Part shown: positions 1-6,133 of the stretch, piece after piece
Position numbering within the stretch: position 1 is the first letter of the stretch
Layout of the letters: each line of letters opens with the position of its first letter
Source: Syntrophobacterales bacterium
GTDB taxonomy: Bacteria > Desulfobacterota > Syntrophia > Syntrophales > UBA6807
Length of the DNA: 6,821 bases
NCBI GenBank assembly: GCA_021159265.1
Contig: JAGGSD010000194.1
Span: 1-6,821, forward strand
Direction: 5' to 3'
Notes under the pieces: generated by a model
Told to the model about the DNA's origin: nothing
Database searches by the model: none
What the model saw: only the letters and a program-made list of their open reading frames with translations
Position numbers and translations under genes: made by a program

Positions 1-40
1 AAGAATTTCATTATGGCTGATAAGTTCTTGCTAAACTTAA

Positions 41-230
41 ATTCGAATATCGAATTTCGAAACTCGAAACAATATCGAATGACAAAAATACAAATATCTA
101 AACGGGAAAGAGTTAAACTTTTTACAATAAAGTTAATGCCACTTCTGTGGCGTTGATGTTTTGAACATTTGAATATTAGAAATTAGGATTTGTTTCGCAT
201 TTAGTGCTTCGAGTTTCGAATTTCCAGTTT
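41..230. repeat. Quasi-palindromic AT-rich intergenic repeat element
   Basis: The left arm carries repeated TCGAA-type words, and the right arm carries the same words on the opposite strand. The best-matching pair is 52-71 against the reverse complement of 205-224, which agree at 18 of 20 positions around the shared core TTCGAAACTCGAA. The arms continue with weaker similarity towards a central hairpin near 132-157. Translating it gives only low-complexity sequence, so it is not coding. It looks like a dispersed, non-autonomous palindromic element (MITE- or REP-like) lying upstream of the first gene. No transposase, target-site duplication or strong promoter could be identified inside it. Whether it recurs elsewhere in the genome cannot be seen here. 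Confidence 0.65.
132..157. other. Hairpin at the centre of the intergenic repeat
   Basis: AATGCCAC (135-142) and GTGGCGTT (147-154) form an eight-base-pair stem with one G-U pair around the loop TTCT. Three further pairs including wobbles extend it outward. No T-run follows, so it is unlikely to be an intrinsic terminator. It is probably the structural centre of the surrounding inverted repeat. Confidence 0.5.
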
Positions 231-247
231 ATCTGGGTTAGGAGACA

Positions 248-256
248 GGAGAAGGA
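248..256 (+). promoter_or_regulatory. Ribosome binding site of the dienoyl-CoA isomerase-like gene
   Basis: The purine-rich run AGGAGAAGGA-type sequence ends five bases before the ATG at 262. It supports that start over the ATG at 257, which is out of frame with the gene. Confidence 0.7.
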
Positions 257-261
257 ATGAA

Positions 262-1065
262 ATGGATTATCAATTTATTAGGCTGGAAGTCAAAAATAAT
301 ATCGCAACCTTGACTCTTGACAGAACCGAAAGCCTTAATGCTCTCAGTCTGGTATTTGCGGCTGAAATTACAGAGTCCGTCAGGGAATTAAATGCAATGG
401 ACGAAGTAAGGGTGATCATTCTTAAAAGCAATGCGAGAGCATTTTGTGCCGGTCTCGATTTGAAAGATATTTCCTCTATGGGCCTTGATGGCAAGGCGAA
501 GACCAATCTCGATTTTCCCGCAGATTTGCACTATTTATTTGACAGCGCCAATGTATTTGAACAATGCCGGAAGCCTGTTATTGCTGCTGTACATGGTATG
601 TGTATCGGTGCCGGGCTCGATATTATTTCAGCCTGTGATATTCGTCTCTGTACTGAAGATGCAACATTCTCACTGAGAGAGGCTGCTTTGGGTCTTGTAG
701 CGGATATGGGGGTGCTTCAGAGACTTCCCCTCATTATCGGGCAGGGCTTTACGAGAGAAATGGCCTATACGGCAAGGTTTTTCTCTGCGAGGGAGGTCGA
801 ACGCATGGGACTTGTGAATGCAGTTTATCCGGATGAAGAAGCGCTTATGGAGGGGGCAAAAAAACTTGCCGTCCAGATAGCTGAAAACGCGCCACTTGCG
901 GTCCGGTCAACAAAAGAAGTTCTTAACTACAGCAGATATGTTGATGTTCGGGAAGGTATGTCAATGGCTAAACACAAGAATATGGTACTCTTCACTTCAG
1001 AGGACATGATGGAAGCTCTCACGGCTTTTATGGAGAAGAGAAAACCCGATTTTAAGGGACGATAG
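262..1065 (+). CDS. Crotonase-family protein, delta3,5-delta2,4-dienoyl-CoA isomerase-like
   Basis: This 267-residue protein has the usual length for the enoyl-CoA hydratase/isomerase (crotonase) fold. The CoA-binding/oxyanion segments are visible as ARAFCAGLDLKDI (about 58-70) and HGMCIGAGLD (111-120), followed by ACDIRLC. Enoyl-CoA hydratase normally has a Glu at the end of the second segment; here it is Asp120. With Glu140 and Asp148 it gives spacings of 20 and 8. These match Asp176/Glu196/Asp204 of mammalian delta3,5-delta2,4-dienoyl-CoA isomerase (ECH1). The C-terminal part (NYSR near 222-225, MEKRK near 257-261) also resembles ECH1. The expected reaction shifts 3,5-dienoyl-CoA to 2,4-dienoyl-CoA in the cytoplasm, making the substrate of 2,4-dienoyl-CoA reductase, which fits the next gene. 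The fold assignment is firm. The exact reaction is inferred from three residues and context; a hydratase or other CoA isomerase acting on cyclic substrates remains possible. Confidence 0.85.
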   Translation: MDYQFIRLEVKNNIATLTLDRTESLNALSLVFAAEITESVRELNAMDEVRVIILKSNARAFCAGLDLKDISSMGLDGKAKTNLDFPADLHYLFDSANVFEQCRKPVIAAVHGMCIGAGLDIISACDIRLCTEDATFSLREAALGLVADMGVLQRLPLIIGQGFTREMAYTARFFSAREVERMGLVNAVYPDEEALMEGAKKLAVQIAENAPLAVRSTKEVLNYSRYVDVREGMSMAKHKNMVLFTSEDMMEALTAFMEKRKPDFKGR

Positions 1066-1095
1066 GAGCGGAGATAGTGGTTCAGAGACGTTTAC

Positions 1096-1138
1096 TGTGG
1101 TATTTTTTTACCACGAAGAGCGCGAAGGTCGCGAAGAT
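1096..1138. repeat. Intergenic hairpin plus three 9-bp CACGAAG-type units
   Basis: This sits in the 174-bp spacer (1066-1239) between the isomerase and the first reductase. GTGGTA (1097-1102) and TACCAC (1109-1114) pair around a six-T loop. The right arm runs straight into three tandem 9-mers: CACGAAGAG (1112-1120), CGCGAAGGT (1121-1129) and CGCGAAGAT (1130-1138). Related CACGAAA units occur at 6713-6745, so it belongs to a dispersed repeat type. The rest of the spacer is AT-rich. It contains a weak sigma70-like pair, TTGTAC (1160-1165) and GATAAA (1183-1188) with 17 bp between, which I would not call a promoter on its own. Confidence 0.6.
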
Positions 1139-1239
1139 AAAAAATAAAGGAAAAATACTTTGTACCATCCGTGGCGATTAATGATAAAATCTTTTAAGGT
1201 TAATAAGATCAAACAAGAAAAAATACGGGGTATAAAAAT

Positions 1240-3174
1240 ATGAGAGACAGTAAGTTAGATATTCTTTTTGAACCACTTGAAATGTCAAATTTGACTCTAA
1301 AAAATAGATTTTTCATGGCACCAATGGGAACTACGCTGGATATAGAACATTTTACGGACTATCTGGTTGCGAGGGCCAGGGGAGAAGTAGGACTTATTAC
1401 AACCGGTGTGGTACGTGTTCACCCAAGTGGGCGGGCGGTTATTTCTGAAGAACTATCCCTTGAAAAAGATGATGATATTAATGTCCTCACTCCTGTAGTC
1501 AAGGCAGTTCAAAAAGCCGGCGCAAGAATCATAGCTCAACTTAATCATGCCGGTCGCTACTCTTTCGGGCGCTATACGGGTCAGCAACCGGTTGCGCCTT
1601 CTGCAATTGCTTCACGATATACCGGAGAAACACCGAGGGAACTCTCTACCCAAGAGGTGGACGATCTGGTTATCGCATTTGCTGAGGCGGCTCTTAGAGC
1701 GCAAAAGGCAGGTTTCGATGGTATAGAAATTTGTGGTTGTTCCGGTTATCTCGTTAGTCAATTTCTTTCTGCTGTTACAAACAAACGTAAGGATAGATAC
1801 GGTGGAGATACGCTTCAAAGGGCTGCTTTTCTACTGGATATTCTTAGAGAAACAAGGAATCTGGTCGGTGATGATTTTAATATTTGCGTTAAATTTGATG
1901 CCGAAGACGGTATAGAGGGCGGTAAAACCCTTGAAGATTCTCAGCTTCTTGCTCCTGTGATAGTTAAAGCCGGGGCGGACAGATTACATATATGGGCGGG
2001 CTGGCACGAGTCCGCAAGACCCATGCTGCCAATGTTTGTGCCAAGGGGGGCGTTTTCATATCTTGCGGCATCAATTAAAAAGGTTGTTGATGTCCCTGTT
2101 TCCACGGTAGGAAGAATTAATGATCCTTATGTGGCTGCTGATATTCTTGCCAGGGGAGAGGCCGATCTCATTGGTCTTGCGAGGACTTTATTGTGTGATC
2201 CGGACTTTGTCAAAAAAACAATGGAGGGCCGCACGCGGGAGATTCGGCGCTGCACGGCCTGCTGTTATTGTTTTGATCAGCTCACGAAAGTTATTATGAG
2301 GGGAGATAAAGAAGCACGGCTCAAATGTGCCATCAATCCCGAACTGGGCCGAGAGGGAGAAGGTCTGATCAAACCTGCAATCCAGAAAAAACACGTGGTA
2401 GTCGTTGGCGGTGGGCCTGCCGGGTTGGAAGCAGCCCGTGTGGCCGCGCTTCGCGGGCACAGTGTCACCCTTTTTGAAAAGGAAGATAAATTAGGCGGAA
2501 TGATCAACCCGGCTATTGTTCCTCCCCACAAGGAAGAACTGAAAAATATCATTGATTACTACACATATCAGATGGAGGTTCTCCATGTTAAAGTTCATCT
2601 TGGAGAAATGTTTACAAAAGATAAAATCGAAGCGGTAAAACCTGATGCAATTGTCCTTGCTGCCGGCGCTGAAAATCTCATTCCCGATATACCCGGAATT
2701 AAAGGTGAAAATGTAGTTAACGCTATTGATGTCTTAAAAGGAGGAGTCCCCGTATCTAATGATATCGTTGTTATCGGTGGTGGTCTGATTGGAGCAGAGA
2801 CAGCGGAATACCTTGCTGATCAGGGCAAAAATATAACTGTTGTTGAGATGCTTAAATCGGTTGCCACTGATATTGGCCCATCAAGTCGCTGGGGTTTTCT
2901 TTCGCGACTTAAAAGGAAAGTCAATATATTAACATTAACAACGGTTATTGAGATCAAAGAGGGAACCGTTGTAGTTTGTGATAAAGATGGTAATCAAAGG
3001 GAAATATCCGCAGATTTAGTTGTTCTTGCCGCGGGGTTAAGGAGTCGGAGAGATTTAACCGGTTTTTTGGAGCAATCGGGCATCGAATATTATATCATCG
3101 GATCATGCCGTGAACCGGGACAGATAGTGGATGCTGTGGCCGACGCATTTGAGATTGGATGTAAAATAACATAA
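1240..3174 (+). CDS. FadH-like Old Yellow Enzyme family NADH:flavin oxidoreductase (2,4-dienoyl-CoA reductase-like)
   Basis: This 644-residue protein has the layout of E. coli 2,4-dienoyl-CoA reductase FadH. An FMN-binding TIM barrel covers about 1-335, with AQLNHAGR near 99-106 and YGGD near 187-190. A cysteine cluster follows: C338, C341, C344 and C363, plus C342. An FAD/NAD(P)H domain covers about 384-644, with GGGPAG at 390-395 and GGGLIG at 513-518. Tyr170 and His256 sit in GYL and GWHE contexts, 86 residues apart, exactly as the catalytic Tyr166/His252 of FadH. Glu536, about 23 residues after the second glycine loop, suggests NADH rather than NADPH. Expected role: cytoplasmic reduction of a conjugated dienoyl-CoA through FAD, Fe-S and FMN. 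Oddities are the shortened cysteine spacing and Ser622 where the usual C-terminal FAD-binding Asp of the GD motif would be. It is probably cotranscribed with the next gene. The ribosome site is weak (GGGG at 1227-1230), but the N-terminus fits the family start. Substrate is not certain. Confidence 0.85.
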   Translation: MRDSKLDILFEPLEMSNLTLKNRFFMAPMGTTLDIEHFTDYLVARARGEVGLITTGVVRVHPSGRAVISEELSLEKDDDINVLTPVVKAVQKAGARIIAQLNHAGRYSFGRYTGQQPVAPSAIASRYTGETPRELSTQEVDDLVIAFAEAALRAQKAGFDGIEICGCSGYLVSQFLSAVTNKRKDRYGGDTLQRAAFLLDILRETRNLVGDDFNICVKFDAEDGIEGGKTLEDSQLLAPVIVKAGADRLHIWAGWHESARPMLPMFVPRGAFSYLAASIKKVVDVPVSTVGRINDPYVAADILARGEADLIGLARTLLCDPDFVKKTMEGRTREIRRCTACCYCFDQLTKVIMRGDKEARLKCAINPELGREGEGLIKPAIQKKHVVVVGGGPAGLEAARVAALRGHSVTLFEKEDKLGGMINPAIVPPHKEELKNIIDYYTYQMEVLHVKVHLGEMFTKDKIEAVKPDAIVLAAGAENLIPDIPGIKGENVVNAIDVLKGGVPVSNDIVVIGGGLIGAETAEYLADQGKNITVVEMLKSVATDIGPSSRWGFLSRLKRKVNILTLTTVIEIKEGTVVVCDKDGNQREISADLVVLAAGLRSRRDLTGFLEQSGIEYYIIGSCREPGQIVDAVADAFEIGCKIT

Positions 3175-3193
3175 AAAAGATAACAAAATGAAA

Positions 3194-3203
3194 AGGAAGG
3201 GAG
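3194..3203 (+). promoter_or_regulatory. Strong ribosome binding site of the second reductase gene
   Basis: AGGAAGGGAG lies seven bases before the ATG at 3211, inside the 36-bp gap between the two reductases. It indicates independent, efficient translation of the downstream gene on a shared transcript. Confidence 0.75.
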
Positions 3204-3210
3204 ATATATA

Positions 3211-5205
3211 ATGAGTGACTTAACTAAATTATTTTCACCAGGCAGGATAGGCAAGATGGAGCTTAAGAATCGTTTAGTCATGGCTCCTATGATGGCTCTT
3301 GCTGCTTTTGGCAAGGCTGCAATCACGGAGGAGGAAAGGGAAGGTTATGTTAGCTCCAGAGTTATGGATTGGTTCGCAGAGATAGCCAAAGGCGGTGTGT
3401 CCCTGGTTCTTGGAGAATCATCAACGATTCTTCCTGAATCACATGCCGCGTCGAGAGCCGGCGCGTTTGATGATAAATTCATTCCGGGATTAAGGGGAGC
3501 CGCTGAAGCGATGCACCAAAATGGAGCTTATGCAGCTTTTCAACTGTTACATCATGGCAGGATACTCACTACGCATCGCAGGGGACTCGCGCATTCTGAA
3601 GTGATCGATCCGGTAGGTCCATCTGCCATACCATGGGGGCGAAGAAGAGAAGTTGCCAGGGAAGCAAGCAAGGCAGACATAAAACATCTGGTTGATGGGT
3701 TCGTTGAAGCGGCGCGTCGCCTCCGGGATGCAGGATTCGATGCCGTGGAACTGAAAGGCGCTCACGGATATGGTATAGGGCAGTTTCTTTCACCTCATTC
3801 CAATCAACGCACCGATGAATATGGCGGCACTCCTGAAAAAAGGGCTCGTTTTGCCTGTGAGATAATAACCGCCACTAAAGAGAGACTTGGCGATGACTTT
3901 GCTGTTATATTTCTCATGAGTGCAACGGAATATATCAAGGATGGTATTACCTTGGAAGATTCTCTGATTCAGGCGCCATTATTTGCCAAAGCAGGCGCCG
4001 ATGCTCTGCATGTTGAAGGTGGTGTAGCGGATATGACGCCCTACATAACAAACCCCTGTTATCTTCTTCCCGATGCTTTGTTTGCTGATGATGCGGCAGC
4101 CATCAAGAAGGTAGTTTCCATTCCTGTTATAGTCGGTGGCAAGATTGGGGATCCCGTACTTGCCAATCAGATATTAGAGGAGGGGAAGGCTGATTTCATA
4201 AGTATGGCCCGGCCCCTTCTTGCTGATCCTCAGCTTCCCAACAAGGCCAGAGAAGGCAGACTTGACGAGATCAAATATTGTTTGTGGTGTAACAATTGCT
4301 GGGACATGACCTGGCGAGAGAATTTTAAAAAGCGAGGGATCAGATCATGCACAGTAAATCCTGCCTTGATGCGGGAAAGGGAGTTTGAACTCAAACCGGC
4401 TGACTCGCCTAAAAAAGTGCTCGTGGCGGGTGGTGGATTGGCAGGTATGGAAGCGGCTAAAGTGCTGGACCAGCGAGGTCACAAAGTGATTCTTTGTGAA
4501 AAAAGCCGGGAATTAGGCGGTCAGTGGAATATTGCTTCTCAGATTAAGGGAAAGGAACATTATGCCAGATTCCGCGATCAAATGATTCGCGATCTCGACA
4601 GATCCGGAGTAGAAACAAGGTTGAATCAGGAAGTAACTGCAGAATTTGTCCGTGAGATCAGTCCTGATGAAGTAATAGTAGCTACGGGGGCTTTTCCCCT
4701 CGTTCTCAATATACCTGGCATCGAGGGGAAAAATGTGGTGCAGGCAGTAGATGTTATTACCGGCAAGGCAAGTGTAGGCCAGCGCGTAGTGGTGATGGGA
4801 GGGCGTTATTTAGGTATGGAGATAGCGCTTATGCTTGCTGAGCAGGGGAAACATGTTTCCTTGACCACGCTGCATGAATTAGGACGTAATCACAGATTTA
4901 TGGAACGATATACCCTGGCAACACTGAGGCAAAAGCTTGTTGAAAATGGCATTTACATTTATGCGTACGCGCCGGTAGAGCGAATTTGTGAAGATGGGGT
5001 TTATATAAATCATGGCCCGGAACTCTTTTTTCTTAAGGCGGATACTGTTGTGCTGGCTATTGGTGTCAGTCCGCAGAGAAAACTTTTGGAAGAACTTGAA
5101 TCAACTTTTTCTAATCTTAAGATTCATACTATTGGTGATTGTGCAGAGCCCAGAGATGCTGCGGAAGCCATGAGGGAAGGAGCGGAAACAGGCAGGGCCA
5201 TCTGA
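3211..5205 (+). CDS. Second FadH/Old Yellow Enzyme-type flavoprotein reductase, diverged active site
   Basis: This 664-residue paralogue of the preceding gene has the same order of parts. A TIM barrel covers about 1-350 (QLLHHGR near 111-117; AHGYG with Tyr187; SNQRTDEYGG near 197-206). Fe-S cysteines are C357, C360, C363 and C380. An FAD domain begins at GGGLAG (407-412) and continues into GGQWN, very like FadH, and a canonical GD motif lies at 642-643. The residue 86 after Tyr187, where FadH and the upstream paralogue have catalytic His, is Ala273; the WH pair reads VA. The second nucleotide-binding loop is GGRYLG (530-535), with Arg532 where a Gly is expected. Thr553 replaces the acidic residue that in the paralogue suggests NADH. 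This is therefore not a redundant FadH copy. It probably reduces a related enoyl-, dienoyl- or cyclic acyl-CoA, perhaps with NADPH or another donor. The OYE family includes BaiCD/BaiH-type steroid and 2-naphthoyl-CoA reductases, so substrate assignment is open. Confidence 0.8.
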   Translation: MSDLTKLFSPGRIGKMELKNRLVMAPMMALAAFGKAAITEEEREGYVSSRVMDWFAEIAKGGVSLVLGESSTILPESHAASRAGAFDDKFIPGLRGAAEAMHQNGAYAAFQLLHHGRILTTHRRGLAHSEVIDPVGPSAIPWGRRREVAREASKADIKHLVDGFVEAARRLRDAGFDAVELKGAHGYGIGQFLSPHSNQRTDEYGGTPEKRARFACEIITATKERLGDDFAVIFLMSATEYIKDGITLEDSLIQAPLFAKAGADALHVEGGVADMTPYITNPCYLLPDALFADDAAAIKKVVSIPVIVGGKIGDPVLANQILEEGKADFISMARPLLADPQLPNKAREGRLDEIKYCLWCNNCWDMTWRENFKKRGIRSCTVNPALMREREFELKPADSPKKVLVAGGGLAGMEAAKVLDQRGHKVILCEKSRELGGQWNIASQIKGKEHYARFRDQMIRDLDRSGVETRLNQEVTAEFVREISPDEVIVATGAFPLVLNIPGIEGKNVVQAVDVITGKASVGQRVVVMGGRYLGMEIALMLAEQGKHVSLTTLHELGRNHRFMERYTLATLRQKLVENGIYIYAYAPVERICEDGVYINHGPELFFLKADTVVLAIGVSPQRKLLEELESTFSNLKIHTIGDCAEPRDAAEAMREGAETGRAI

Positions 5206-5229
5206 AGATGAGCTTATTTGTTTTTTGTC

Positions 5230-5258
5230 TTGAAATAGAAATCTCTTTCAGATATATG
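5230..5258 (+). promoter_or_regulatory. Predicted sigma70-type promoter of the tRNA-Val gene
   Basis: TTGAAA (5230-5235, five of six to TTGACA) and TATATG (5253-5258, four of six to TATAAT) are separated by exactly 17 bp. Initiation would fall a few bases before the mature tRNA 5' end at 5271. The spacing and position make this credible, but such matches are common in AT-rich DNA. Confidence 0.5.
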
Positions 5259-5271
5259 AAATCTCATTCAG
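5238..5271 (+). repeat. 14-bp direct repeat abutting the tRNA 5' end
   Basis: GAAATCTCTTTCAG (5238-5251) and GAAATCTCATTCAG (5258-5271) differ at one position and are offset by 20 bp. The second copy ends on the first base of the tRNA. It overlaps the predicted promoter, so it could be a small tandem duplication or a regulator site. No known operator was recognised. Confidence 0.5.
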
Positions 5272-5345
5272 GGCGGTTAACTCAGTGGGAGAGTGCTACC
5301 TTCACACGGTAGAAGTCACTGGTTCAAATCCAGTACCGCCTACCA
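5271..5345 (+). tRNA. tRNA-Val (anticodon CAC)
   Basis: A full cloverleaf can be drawn. The acceptor stem is GGGCGGT/ACCGCCT (5271-5277 with 5335-5341), with a terminal G-U pair. The D arm is ACTC/GAGT. The anticodon stem is CTACC/GGTAG around loop TTCACAC, with anticodon CAC at 5303-5305. The T arm is ACTGG/CCAGT with loop TTCAAAT. The discriminator base is A5342, and CCA is encoded at 5343-5345. CAC reads the valine codon GUG; A35, C36 and A73 agree with valine identity. It sits alone between the reductase cluster and an acyltransferase gene, with its own promoter-like sequence and terminator. Confidence 0.95.
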
Positions 5346-5353
5346 TGAAAATC

Positions 5354-5386
5354 AAGGGGTTGGGTCTTTGCGGCCCGACCCTTTTG
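5354..5386 (+). terminator. Rho-independent terminator of the tRNA-Val unit
   Basis: GGGTTGGGTC (5357-5366) pairs over ten positions, two of them G-U, with GGCCCGACCC (5372-5381) around loop TTTGC. Further A/G-T pairing lies outside, and TTTT follows at 5382-5385. It starts nine bases after the tRNA CCA end. Confidence 0.85.
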
Positions 5387-5420
5387 ACATTCCGGTGTAG
5401 GGAAACGTTAACGGAGCATC

Positions 5421-6122
5421 ATGAGTCTAAAAAAGGAAATAAAGTTTTTCATCATCAAGCACTTTCTGACTTTTCCTGCGTATTATATTCTAAATTTGTA
5501 TGCAAAAATCATAAGGCTGCGCTTCGAAAACGAGGAGGAAATCAAAAACCGTCTGGAAAACAATGGGCGTGTTATATTAGCCTCCTGGCACCAGAGGTTT
5601 TTCGGAGGATTTTATCTCCCCAAGATACTTGGGAGGCCGATTTGTATTATGATTTCTCAGAGTGAGGATGGAGATTTTATTGCCGATGTTGTTAAGAGAG
5701 TCGGCTGGATTCCGGTGCGTGGATCAAGTTCCCGGGGAGGCAAAAAGGCTTTAAAGGGAATGGTCGATGAAATTAGCAAGACTCAACTTGCCGGTCACAT
5801 TGTGGACGGCCCGACGGGGCCTCCCCGTGTTATTAAGCCGGGTCTTATTTCCATGGCACAGCAATCGAAATCTGCGATTTGTCCCACCTGTGTTTTTTAT
5901 GACAAACCGTGGATATTTAACAGCTGGGATCGATTCATGGTTCCCAGGCCGTTCAGCAGTGTTGTGATTCGATTCGGTTCTCTTGAATTTGTTCCAGAAA
6001 ATATGAATTCTGAGGAGTTTGAGGAAAACAGACTTTACGTTGAGCGAAAAATGATAGAGGAATATGAAAAAGAGGATCAGTACTGGAACAAGAAAAGTGG
6101 ATTGATGCCCGACAATTCGTGA
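5421..6122 (+). CDS. DUF374 family lysophospholipid acyltransferase-like protein
   Basis: This 233-residue protein resembles the DUF374 branch of the LPLAT acyltransferase superfamily. Characteristic blocks appear in order: SWHQ (55-58, His57 the probable catalytic base), ISQSEDGDFIADV (78-90), RVGWIPVRGSSSRGG (93-107), DGPTGPP (129-135), then PGLISMA and SWDRFMVPRPFS (168-179). The strict HX4D motif of PlsC enzymes is absent because Gly62 stands where Asp would be, which I take to be usual for this branch. An aromatic/hydrophobic stretch (about 9-31) probably associates with the inner face of the cytoplasmic membrane; there is no clear signal peptide. Expected role: acyl transfer to a lipid or lipid A-type acceptor. 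The actual acceptor is unknown for most members. GGAG at 5413-5416 supports the start with short (4-base) spacing. It lies downstream of the tRNA terminator, so it needs its own promoter, and none is obvious. It converges on the next gene with 11 bp between stops. Confidence 0.85.
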   Translation: MSLKKEIKFFIIKHFLTFPAYYILNLYAKIIRLRFENEEEIKNRLENNGRVILASWHQRFFGGFYLPKILGRPICIMISQSEDGDFIADVVKRVGWIPVRGSSSRGGKKALKGMVDEISKTQLAGHIVDGPTGPPRVIKPGLISMAQQSKSAICPTCVFYDKPWIFNSWDRFMVPRPFSSVVIRFGSLEFVPENMNSEEFEENRLYVERKMIEEYEKEDQYWNKKSGLMPDNS

Positions 6123-6133
6123 TTATGATATTT

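Noticed and set aside
1..156. Open frame from the window start, including ATG at 13, ending at the TGA near 154-156
   Set aside because: It reads through the intergenic repeat and gives low-complexity residues typical of translated TCGAA repeats. No ribosome site or domain is visible.
262..1065. Plain enoyl-CoA hydratase
   Set aside because: The first catalytic Glu of hydratases is Asp120 here, and Asp148 matches the dienoyl-CoA isomerase acid, so the isomerase reading fits better.
1097..1114. GTGGTA/TACCAC hairpin as terminator of the isomerase gene
   Set aside because: The stem is only six pairs, the T-run is in the loop, and no T-tract follows it.
2188..2552. Overlapping antisense open frames within the first reductase
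   Set aside because: They lie opposite well-conserved coding sequence and show no recognisable domain or ribosome site.
5197..5226. CATC/GATG hairpin plus T-run after the second reductase as a terminator
   Set aside because: The stem is only four pairs and is separated from the T-rich run, too weak to call.
5384..5412. TTGACA as the -35 box of the acyltransferase promoter
   Set aside because: It overlaps the terminator tail. The sequence 17 bp downstream (GTTAAC) is a poor -10, and initiation would fall on the ribosome site.
5285..5665. 126-codon open frame starting inside the tRNA
   Set aside because: It overlaps the tRNA, the terminator and the start of the acyltransferase gene in another frame. 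Its N-terminus is the familiar false translation of a tRNA T arm.
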